This document shows, in pieces, positions 1-5,361 of a DNA stretch of 10,591 nucleotides. The position numbers and the translations under genes were made by a program. Position 1 is the first letter of the stretch. Each line of letters begins with the position of its first letter. Where the stretch lies: contig DAOWMZ010000030.1 in the NCBI GenBank assembly GCA_030642845.1, forward strand, positions 1 to 10,591, written 5' to 3'. Source of the DNA: Candidatus Zixiibacteriota bacterium (GTDB taxonomy: Bacteria; Zixibacteria; MSB-5A5; GN15; FEB-12). Under the pieces are notes generated by a model, which was not told the origin of the DNA, did no database searches, and worked only from the letters and a program-made list of their open reading frames with translations.

Positions 1-813
1 CATTACGGTTCAACCTTGTCAACGGTAATGCGTACTATTGTTGATGTCGATTTGGTGTCCGTTGATCAGATTACTTATTCAGAATTTATCATGTCATTAG
101 TGACACCATCCTGTACCTTCACTTTCGGAGCACACCCGCTGGAAGCAGTTAATCTAATTGATTTTAATCCTACTCTAACCTTTGCCTTTATTGACCGTAT
201 GTTCGGCGGTAGCGGAAAGATTTTAGAAGCAGAACGGGAACTGACTCCTATCGAACGAACTGTAATAGGTCGTTTGACTTCCAAGCTCTATACTGATCTG
301 GAACGATCCTGGGAAAATATTCTAGAAATTAAAGTGGAACAGAAAAGTTTTGAAACCAATCCACAATTTATCCAAATCGTTCCTCCGGGTGAAACAGTTG
401 TTGTGGTATCATTCCAGGTAAAAATATTTCAATCAACCGGGCTTTTGACTCTCTGTTATCCATATATGGCATTAGAACCGATAATAACAAAATTATCTGC
501 CCAGAACTGGATTGATGCTACCAAGAAGAAAAATCTGAAAGAAGATCGCTACATCAATCAGAATAATCTCGGAATGGTCAGTATCGATCTCAATGCGGTA
601 CTTCTGGATTCTACTATTAAAATTCGTGACTTTTTAGAATTGAAAAAAGGTAACATCATTCCGTCTGAAAAGAAGATAAGTGTTCCTGTAGATGTTTATA
701 TTAACAAGAAGAAAAAGTATATAGCTCGACCTGGACTATCGGGTAAAAAGCGAGCTATTCAAATTATAGATATATGTAAAACTCCATTGGAGGAGAAAAA
801 TAAAAATGACTGA
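1..813 (+). CDS. fliM: Flagellar motor switch protein FliM (5' truncated by the window)
   Basis: FliM is the middle C-ring protein; it receives CheY-P and, with FliN and FliG, sets rotation direction. The reading frame is open from base 1 (residues HYGSTLSTVMRTIVDVD), so the N-terminus lies outside the window. The missing part would carry the CheY-binding peptide, and the TTG at 16 should not be taken as the start. Visible are the LSTVMRTIVDVD segment typical of the start of the CheC-like middle domain, the MFGGSG loop expected for the FliG-contacting face (about residues 64-74 counted from base 1), and a C-terminal SpoA domain (about the last 75 residues, beginning near SIDLNAVLLDSTIKI) that pairs with FliN. 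The end overlaps fliN by 8 bases, implying translational coupling. Identity is very secure from motifs and context. Confidence 0.96.
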   Translation, partial: HYGSTLSTVMRTIVDVDLVSVDQITYSEFIMSLVTPSCTFTFGAHPLEAVNLIDFNPTLTFAFIDRMFGGSGKILEAERELTPIERTVIGRLTSKLYTDLERSWENILEIKVEQKSFETNPQFIQIVPPGETVVVVSFQVKIFQSTGLLTLCYPYMALEPIITKLSAQNWIDATKKKNLKEDRYINQNNLGMVSIDLNAVLLDSTIKIRDFLELKKGNIIPSEKKISVPVDVYINKKKKYIARPGLSGKKRAIQIIDICKTPLEEKNKND

Positions 814-1471
814 TGAGGAAAAGATTGAATCTCAGGTAGAAGAAGCTTCAGAAAATGCTGAAGGATCTCCTGAAGCCGGAGAAGAAGCACCACCTGAAAC
901 AGATGACGTTGTGGATGAATCTCCTGAAGCCGGAGAAGAAGCACCACCTGAAACAGATGACGTTGTGGATGAATCTCCTGAAGAGAATTCATCAGAAGAG
1001 ACTCCCGAAGAATCATCTGGCGAGGAAGTTGAAAAAGCCGACGACTCAAAGGAAGAGAATGTCGAAGCTGCTATGCTGGCGATGCTTGACGAATTACCCG
1101 ATGATGATGAAGGGGCTTCCCCCGATGATATAAAATTTGATTCTCCTGAAGTATCAAATGCCCAGTTCCAACATCTTTCAGAACCGGTCAGTACACCCGA
1201 AACAAGAAATATTGATATCCTGATGGATGTCAATTTGCCGGTCACGATTGAACTTGGTCGAACTAAAATGTCAATCTCTGATATACTGGGACTTGGTTCG
1301 GGATCAGTAGTAGAATTAAATAAATTAGCCGGAGAGCCGGTTGATGTGCTGGTGAATTATAAAATAGTTGCCAAGGGAGAAGTGGTTGTTATCGATGAAA
1401 ACTTTGGTGTGCGTATCACTCAATTGATGACACCCGAAGAAAGGCTGAAGATGCTTTGTGAAGAAGACTAA
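806..1471 (+). CDS. fliN: Flagellar motor switch protein FliN with long acidic N-terminal extension
   Basis: FliN forms the base of the C-ring and docks the FliH-FliI export ATPase complex. Residues about 136-221 are a canonical SpoA/FliN domain (ELGRTKMSISDIL, LAGEPVDVLVN, GVRITQLMTPEERL). The protein is 221 residues against roughly 137 in E. coli. The extra length is a Glu/Asp/Pro/Ser-rich, probably disordered stretch of about 110 residues that includes two identical 18-residue repeats (residues 21-56, SPEAGEEAPPETDDVVDE). A short hydrophobic segment at residues 86-97 (VEAAMLAMLDEL) may correspond to the conserved N-terminal helix of shorter FliN proteins; this is inference. A GGAGGAG Shine-Dalgarno at 789-795 supports the ATG, which lies inside the end of fliM. 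There is no CheC-like domain, so it is FliN rather than full FliY. Confidence 0.95.
   Translation: MTDEEKIESQVEEASENAEGSPEAGEEAPPETDDVVDESPEAGEEAPPETDDVVDESPEENSSEETPEESSGEEVEKADDSKEENVEAAMLAMLDELPDDDEGASPDDIKFDSPEVSNAQFQHLSEPVSTPETRNIDILMDVNLPVTIELGRTKMSISDILGLGSGSVVELNKLAGEPVDVLVNYKIVAKGEVVVIDENFGVRITQLMTPEERLKMLCEED
866..973 (+). repeat. Two exact 54-bp tandem repeats inside fliN
   Basis: Bases 866-919 and 920-973 are identical over 54 bp, and the first 10 bases of a third copy (tctcctgaag) follow at 974-983. The unit is a multiple of three and encodes SPEAGEEAPPETDDVVDE, so gain or loss of a unit keeps fliN in frame. Perfect identity at synonymous positions points to a recent duplication. 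A copy-number error in assembly is also possible. Confidence 0.97.
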
Positions 1472-2027
1472 GATGCAAAAAAGATCAATGGCAATAGTTG
1501 GTGTTATTCTGGCGGTTGCTATAATTGGCTTGTTTATGCTCGACACAAGTCCGGTAACAGCAGAGCAGGCATTAAAAGATAATTCAAATGCAATTGATAA
1601 TGCTGCTGGGACAATCAGTGTCGAAGAAAATATTATCGGTACTGCGATGCCTTCGATGATCCGAATGATCTGTGCTTTGATCGTAGTTATTTGCTGTATT
1701 TATGGAGGAATTTTTCTTCTTAAGCGGTCAATGGGGAAGAAATATGCTGGTAGTGGAAACAACATACTGGAAGTGTTGGAAACCACCTGTGTTGCCCCAA
1801 AGAAAACTATCTCATTAGTCAAAGTTATGGATAAATCAGTTCTTATCGGTGTGACTGAAAATGGAATATCAATACTCACTGAATTGGATGCAGAACAAAC
1901 TGAAAAAGTATTGGCAGCCCAGGCATCTCCGGAAGAAGACATTGATTTTAAAAAGTCATTTATGACTGCCTGGGATAAAATACTAAAAATCAGCCCCGGA
2001 AAGAAAGAAACGGCACTGAATACTTGA
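1458..2027 (+). CDS. fliO: Flagellar biosynthesis protein FliO
   Basis: FliO is a membrane protein that helps assemble the FliP ring of the flagellar export gate. The protein has an N-terminal hydrophobic segment (residues about 9-28, signal peptide or anchor), a short periplasmic stretch, a second membrane span (about 66-88, IRMICALIVVICCIYGG), and a cytoplasmic domain with the FliO pattern ILEVLETTCVAPKKTISLVKV followed by LIGVTENGISILTEL. The start given is a GTG overlapping fliN by 14 bases. An in-frame ATG at 1473, one base after the fliN stop, would shorten the protein by five residues; neither has a strong Shine-Dalgarno, so the exact start is open. FliO is poorly conserved, and position between fliN and fliP strengthens the call. 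Confidence 0.88.
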   Translation: MKKTKMQKRSMAIVGVILAVAIIGLFMLDTSPVTAEQALKDNSNAIDNAAGTISVEENIIGTAMPSMIRMICALIVVICCIYGGIFLLKRSMGKKYAGSGNNILEVLETTCVAPKKTISLVKVMDKSVLIGVTENGISILTELDAEQTEKVLAAQASPEEDIDFKKSFMTAWDKILKISPGKKETALNT

Positions 2028-2050
2028 ACTGTGACAATAGGAAGTCATGG

Positions 2051-2087
2051 TTAATAAAGCGTGCGAAATGGAATTTGCGCGTATTAA
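2051..2087 (+). other. Imperfect hairpin in the fliO-fliP spacer
   Basis: Outer arms TTAATA (2051-2056) and TATTAA (2082-2087) are exact reverse complements. Inside them CGTGCGAA (2060-2067) can pair with TTTGCGCG (2074-2081) using two G-U pairs, leaving a 6-base loop and a 3-base bulge (2057-2059). No T-run follows, so it does not look like an intrinsic terminator. It ends 9 bases before the fliP Shine-Dalgarno (AGGA, 2097-2100) and could affect mRNA processing or translation. Function is inferred only. Confidence 0.45.
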
Positions 2088-2104
2088 AATTGATATAGGA
2101 TGTT

Positions 2105-2857
2105 ATGAAACAAACGTTGTTTGCGTTATTGATCTGTTTGAGCGTAATAGTAATATTTACTTCTGACACAACAGCTCAAACACTACCGAAAATATCTATA
2201 GAAGTAGGGGAGTCCGAAGACTCATCCGAATTATCTTCTACCCTTCAAATTGTAATCCTTCTGACTGTATTGGCTTTAGCACCATCGATACTCATCATGG
2301 CGACATCGTTTATTCGGTTTATTATAGTAATGTCATTCCTTCGAAATGCAATGGGCATAAACCAAATGCCGCCAAATCAATTATTGGTTGGACTGGCATT
2401 AATTCTGACATTTTTTGTTATGTCACCGGTGGTTGAGAAAAGTTACAACGAAGGTATAAAACCCTACATTGATAAAGAAATGGAATCCGATGAAGCTTTT
2501 GATAAAGCTGTAGAACCATTCCGTGAATTTATGTTGGCACAAACACGTGAAAAAGATCTCGCTCTTTTTGTAAATATTGCCGGCCTTGACCAACCTGAAA
2601 ATGCTAAAGATATTCCACTTCAGGTTTTAATTCCCGGGTATGTTATTTCAGAACTTCGCATAGCATTCCAGATCGCCTTTGTTTTGTTTATTCCCTTCCT
2701 TGTAATAGATATGGTTGTGGCATCAGTATTGATGTCGATGGGTATGATGATGTTGCCTCCTATCATTGTTTCGCTTCCATTTAAGATACTTCTGTTTGTA
2801 TTGGTGGATGGATGGTACCTGCTTGTAAAGTCGTTAGTGGAATCGTTTAAACTGTAA
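2105..2857 (+). CDS. fliP: Flagellar export gate protein FliP
   Basis: FliP forms the main ring of the FliP5-FliQ4-FliR1 export gate in the flagellar basal body. The protein begins with a cleavable-looking signal peptide (about residues 1-25, ending TTAQ), which is usual for flagellar FliP. Then come a long hydrophobic segment (about 45-78), the conserved SFLRNAMGINQMPPNQLL block with the next span, a periplasmic region, and the highly conserved C-terminal block (FLVIDMVVASVLMSMGMMML, then SLPFKILLFVLVDGW). At 250 residues it matches the family length. AGGA at 2097-2100 lies 4 bases before the ATG, slightly close but acceptable. Unlike most junctions here it is separated from fliO by 77 bases. 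Confidence 0.98.
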   Translation: MKQTLFALLICLSVIVIFTSDTTAQTLPKISIEVGESEDSSELSSTLQIVILLTVLALAPSILIMATSFIRFIIVMSFLRNAMGINQMPPNQLLVGLALILTFFVMSPVVEKSYNEGIKPYIDKEMESDEAFDKAVEPFREFMLAQTREKDLALFVNIAGLDQPENAKDIPLQVLIPGYVISELRIAFQIAFVLFIPFLVIDMVVASVLMSMGMMMLPPIIVSLPFKILLFVLVDGWYLLVKSLVESFKL

Positions 2858-2868
2858 GGATAGCTTTT

Positions 2869-3138
2869 ATGGAAACTCAAATGGTAGTAGCAATTGGACG
2901 GGAAGCTCTTTCTGCAACTCTTATGATAGCGGGACCAATGCTAATGTTTGGTCTAATTGTAGGTTTAGCAATTTCGGTTTTTCAGGCAATTACTCAGATC
3001 AATGAAATGACTTTAACCTTTGTTCCCAAGATACTGGCAATTGCTTTGGCACTGCTAATTTTCCTTCCCTGGATGATAAATGTTGCTACTGATTTTGCCC
3101 GCCATATGTTTGATATGATTCCCATGTTAGCAAGCTGA
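2869..3138 (+). CDS. fliQ: Flagellar export gate protein FliQ
   Basis: FliQ is a small two-span protein that stacks on the outside of the FliP/FliR export gate complex. The 89-residue length is standard. The first hydrophobic helix covers about residues 16-38 and the second about 50-72, joined by the conserved QAITQINEMTLTFVPKI loop. A TAAGGA Shine-Dalgarno (2855-2860), which includes the fliP stop codon, sits 8 bases before the ATG and suggests coupling to fliP. The stop is followed not by fliR, as would be usual, but by a 359-base spacer. Confidence 0.97.
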   Translation: METQMVVAIGREALSATLMIAGPMLMFGLIVGLAISVFQAITQINEMTLTFVPKILAIALALLIFLPWMINVATDFARHMFDMIPMLAS

Positions 3139-3144
3139 TATAAA

Positions 3145-3186
3145 TCTACTCCATTAGTAATAATATTGCCCCACAAATCGGGTAGA
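3145..3186 (+). other. Hairpin just downstream of the fliQ stop
   Basis: TCTACTCCATT (3145-3155) can pair with AATCGGGTAGA (3176-3186): nine Watson-Crick pairs, one G-U pair and one mismatch, with a 20-base loop. It starts 7 bases after the fliQ stop. The nearest T-run (TTTT, 3208-3211) is about 20 bases further on, so this is not a classical intrinsic terminator. It could protect the 3' end of an upstream transcript or attenuate read-through. Confidence 0.35.
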
Positions 3187-3359
3187 GGGAGGCCTTGTGT
3201 CGTCCTATTTTAACCGGCAGAGATAAACACAACCAGCTATGCAAATCAAACTGAAGTTTAGAAAAAAGACTTATGAATAACCTCATAGGATTTTCCACTT
3301 TAGACGTAATATTGAACATTTTTCCAACACAACTGGTAAATATTTCCACACCAAGCCTT

Positions 3360-3382
3360 GCCTGGTTTTATTAACAACAGGC
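3360..3382. other. Inverted repeat upstream of the fliR promoter candidate
   Basis: GCCTG (3360-3364) and CAGGC (3378-3382) are exact reverse complements, with GTT (3365-3367) and AAC (3373-3375) extending the pairing across a 2-base bulge. Centred roughly 100 bases before the predicted start of the sigma-54-like promoter, it lies where an enhancer-binding activator would be expected. That role is inference; a short repeat like this can arise by chance. Confidence 0.25.
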
Positions 3383-3442
3383 TTCTTCACCTAAAGTAAA
3401 GCAATTCAATGGCTTGCATTCTTTTTTAATACTGTTTCAAAC

Positions 3443-3458
3443 TGGCACAGGTTTTGTA
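3443..3458 (+). promoter_or_regulatory. Sigma-54-like promoter candidate upstream of fliR
   Basis: The sequence TGGCACAGGTTTTGTA has a perfect -24 element (TGGCAC), exactly 10 bases between the GG and the GT of the -12 region, and TTGT where the consensus is TTGC. The single departure is at the -12 cytosine, an important position, so activity is uncertain. A start near 3469 would give a leader of about 30 bases to the fliR TTG, including its Shine-Dalgarno. Sigma-54 control of flagellar operons is well known in many polarly flagellated bacteria. Confidence 0.42.
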
Positions 3459-3483
3459 ATAGCAAATAGTAATAACAGAAGGT

Positions 3484-3500
3484 AAGGATGTAAAAATTTG
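3484..3500 (+). promoter_or_regulatory. fliR ribosome binding site, overlapping start-stop ATGTAA, and TTG start
   Basis: AAGGA at 3484-3488 lies 9 bases before TTG at 3498-3500. An in-frame TAA at 3483-3485 rules out any start further upstream, so the rare TTG initiates fliR. The same site contains ATG directly followed by TAA (3488-3493), a minimal start-stop that overlaps the Shine-Dalgarno and is too close to it to be initiated from it efficiently. Confidence 0.65.
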
Positions 3501-4286
3501 TTCGATTTTATTAACTACAGTACCGAAACACTCCAAATATTTCTCTTAGTTTTACTGAGAGCATCAGGATTAATTCTGATTGCTCCTATTTTTAGTGATA
3601 ACACTATTCCCAAAACTATCAGAGTCGGACTGGTTATTATTATTTCTGGAATTATTGTATCGGCAGTAAATCATCCGGAGATACAGACAATTACATCTCT
3701 ATGGCAATTAACAGGATTAGCAATCAAAGAAATTCTGATCGGATTTGTAATTGGTATCACTTTCAAATTTGTATTTATGGGAATTAAAACCGGTGGTGGG
3801 ATTCTTGGCTATCAGCTTGGTTTTGCCATGGTCAGTCTTCCTGATGTTGATACAACAGGTCAGGTATCGATTATAGCTCGTTTCTGGGTTCTTATTGCAA
3901 CTCTGATATTTTTGATCATCAACGGTCATCATATGGTTATAACCGCTCTGGTTGACAGTTACCGGGCTATCCCGGTGGGGATGGTTTCAATGACTGCCCC
4001 TGTCAGTGAGATTTTAATAAAGTGCAGCAGTTATGTTTTTATTATTGCAATTAAGTTAGCCGCTCCAATAACTGTAACTCTCTTTTTAACCGATGTTTCT
4101 TTGGGATTGATTTCCAAGGTTATGCCAACCATGAATGTCTTTTTTGTCGGTTTCCCGATCAAGGTGGGAGTTGGTCTGGCAACGGTAGCTATGTCTCTGC
4201 CGTTGTTTGCCTACATACTCGAAAATTTTGTTAACCTTCTCGATAGCGAGATGCGGGTAATATTATCTGTCTGGGGCGAGGTATAA
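3498..4286 (+). CDS. fliR: Flagellar export gate protein FliR
   Basis: FliR is the single-copy subunit that closes the FliP/FliQ/FliR helical export gate. The protein of 262 residues is of normal length and consists mostly of membrane helices. Recognisable blocks are LLRASGLILIAPIFSDNTIP near the N-terminus, LAIKEILIGFVIGI, the GGGILGYQLGFAMV segment followed by PDVDTTGQVSIIARFW, and NGHHMVITALVDSYRAIPVG. It starts with TTG, supported by AAGGA 9 bases upstream and an in-frame stop just before that; no ATG alternative exists near the N-terminus. It is followed 3 bases later by flhB and may head a separately promoted transcript. Confidence 0.97.
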   Translation: MFDFINYSTETLQIFLLVLLRASGLILIAPIFSDNTIPKTIRVGLVIIISGIIVSAVNHPEIQTITSLWQLTGLAIKEILIGFVIGITFKFVFMGIKTGGGILGYQLGFAMVSLPDVDTTGQVSIIARFWVLIATLIFLIINGHHMVITALVDSYRAIPVGMVSMTAPVSEILIKCSSYVFIIAIKLAAPITVTLFLTDVSLGLISKVMPTMNVFFVGFPIKVGVGLATVAMSLPLFAYILENFVNLLDSEMRVILSVWGEV

Positions 4287-4289
4287 GGT

Positions 4290-5360
4290 ATGGCAGAACA
4301 GGGATTTCAAGAGAGAACAGAGAAAGCGACAGACAAACGTCGCGAGAAAGCACGTGATCGGGGACAGGTTGCAAAATCAGCTGAGCTTAATTCAGCAGCA
4401 ATTATCTGTTTTGGTTTTTTGACTCTCTATTTTCTGTCTCCGTATCTTGCCGATCAAACACAGATGCTTATGCGCTACACTATGACTAATGCTCCTCTTA
4501 TTGCTACTGGCGATCCTACTTTCTACAATGCCTTTGCTGATAATATACTGAAGTTTTTCCTGATAATGGGACCGTTGTTTGTGGTTTTGGTTGTTATTGC
4601 CTTTGGTTCCAATGTTGCTCAGATAGGATTCCGGATTACTCCCAAAGCGATGGAACCTAAATTTGAAAAACTAAATATCCTTAAAGGCCTTAAAAGAATG
4701 TTTGGAATGAAATCTCTGGTTCAGTTAGTCAGAGATGTCATCAAGCTTTTGGTTGTCGGTTTTGTAGCATTCAAAGTTATTGCCGGTGAGTTTGAAGGTT
4801 TCTTCAGGTTAGCCGATATGACCGTTCCGCAGGTTGCTGGAGCAATGGGAAAGCTATCTCTTGAACTGGCTCTTAAAGTCGGTGCTGTCATATTTATTAT
4901 TGCCATCCTGGACTATGTCTATCAAAAATATGAATTCGAAAAATCAATTCGCATGAGCCGCCAGGATATCAAAGATGAACACAAAGATGCCGAAGGTTCA
5001 CCTCAGAATAAATCTCGTGCTCGCCAGATCCAATCGCAAATGGCTCGCACCCGAATGATGAAGGCTGTTCCTCTGGCTGATGTTGTTGTAACTAACCCGA
5101 CCCATTATGCAGTTGCATTAAAATATGAACAGGATAGCTCATCAGCTCCTTGCGTAGTTGCCAAAGGCCAGCGTTTAATCGCACAGAAAATTAAAGAGAT
5201 CGCCATTGAAAATAATATTCCTATTGTCGAGGATCGCCCGTTAGCACGCGCTCTTTATAAGCTTTGTGATGTTGGTCAATCAATTCCGGCAAATCTCTAT
5301 CGTGCGGTTGCAGAAGTTCTCGCTTATGTCTATCGCCTGAAAGGGAAAACGGTAAACTGA
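4290..5360 (+). CDS. flhB: Flagellar export substrate-specificity switch protein FlhB
   Basis: FlhB sits at the export gate and switches secretion from rod/hook to filament substrates by cleaving itself. The N-terminus has the basic TEKATDKRREKARDRGQVAKS motif region. Four hydrophobic segments follow at about residues 36-53, 86-110, 145-165 and 190-212. Next come a charged linker (RMSRQDIKDEHKDAEG) and the cytoplasmic domain with the autocleavage motif Asn269-Pro-Thr-His272, the same numbering as in Salmonella. PIVEDRPLARALY and the IPANLYRAVAEVLAYVYRL tail are conserved. GAGG at 4278-4281, inside the end of fliR, is 8 bases before the ATG. The cleavage site is intact, so normal switching is expected. 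Confidence 0.98.
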   Translation: MAEQGFQERTEKATDKRREKARDRGQVAKSAELNSAAIICFGFLTLYFLSPYLADQTQMLMRYTMTNAPLIATGDPTFYNAFADNILKFFLIMGPLFVVLVVIAFGSNVAQIGFRITPKAMEPKFEKLNILKGLKRMFGMKSLVQLVRDVIKLLVVGFVAFKVIAGEFEGFFRLADMTVPQVAGAMGKLSLELALKVGAVIFIIAILDYVYQKYEFEKSIRMSRQDIKDEHKDAEGSPQNKSRARQIQSQMARTRMMKAVPLADVVVTNPTHYAVALKYEQDSSSAPCVVAKGQRLIAQKIKEIAIENNIPIVEDRPLARALYKLCDVGQSIPANLYRAVAEVLAYVYRLKGKTVN

Positions 5361-5361
5361 T

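Larger units (their letters stand above)
3139..3497. other. 359-bp spacer between fliQ and fliR without a convincing gene
   Basis: The stretch interrupts an otherwise tightly packed operon. No ORF in it has both a good Shine-Dalgarno and recognisable protein sequence, and no tRNA-like or rRNA-like sequence was seen. It contains a hairpin immediately after fliQ (3145-3186), a second inverted repeat (3360-3382), a sigma-54-like promoter match (3443-3458) and the fliR ribosome binding site. The simplest reading is a transcript boundary plus an internal promoter region for fliR and the genes after it. Confidence 0.6.

Noticed and set aside
832-1245. Long open frames on both strands over the acidic part of fliN
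   Set aside because: They result from the repetitive, Glu-rich codon composition; the frame encoding FliN has the Shine-Dalgarno and the conserved C-terminal domain.
2047-2166. 39-codon ORF starting in the fliO-fliP spacer and overlapping the start of fliP in another frame, with AGGAAG close upstream
   Set aside because: The Shine-Dalgarno spacing is too short, the product has no recognisable features, and an ORF of this length is expected by chance.
3195-3232. Inverted repeat TTGTGT / ACACAA in the fliQ-fliR spacer
   Set aside because: Six-base arms separated by 26 bases that do not extend further are expected by chance.
3146-3349. 67-codon - strand ORF across the fliQ-fliR spacer
   Set aside because: It is antisense to the operon, has no recognisable motif, and the cysteine- and leucine-rich composition looks like translated noncoding sequence.
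3273-3374. 33-codon + strand ORF in the fliQ-fliR spacer
   Set aside because: It has no Shine-Dalgarno and no recognisable protein features, and its length is within chance expectation.
4793-4819. TGAA, 15 bases, GCCGATAT inside flhB, resembling a sigma-28 promoter
   Set aside because: The -35 element matches only three of four bases, it lies mid-gene, and no start of a gene follows.
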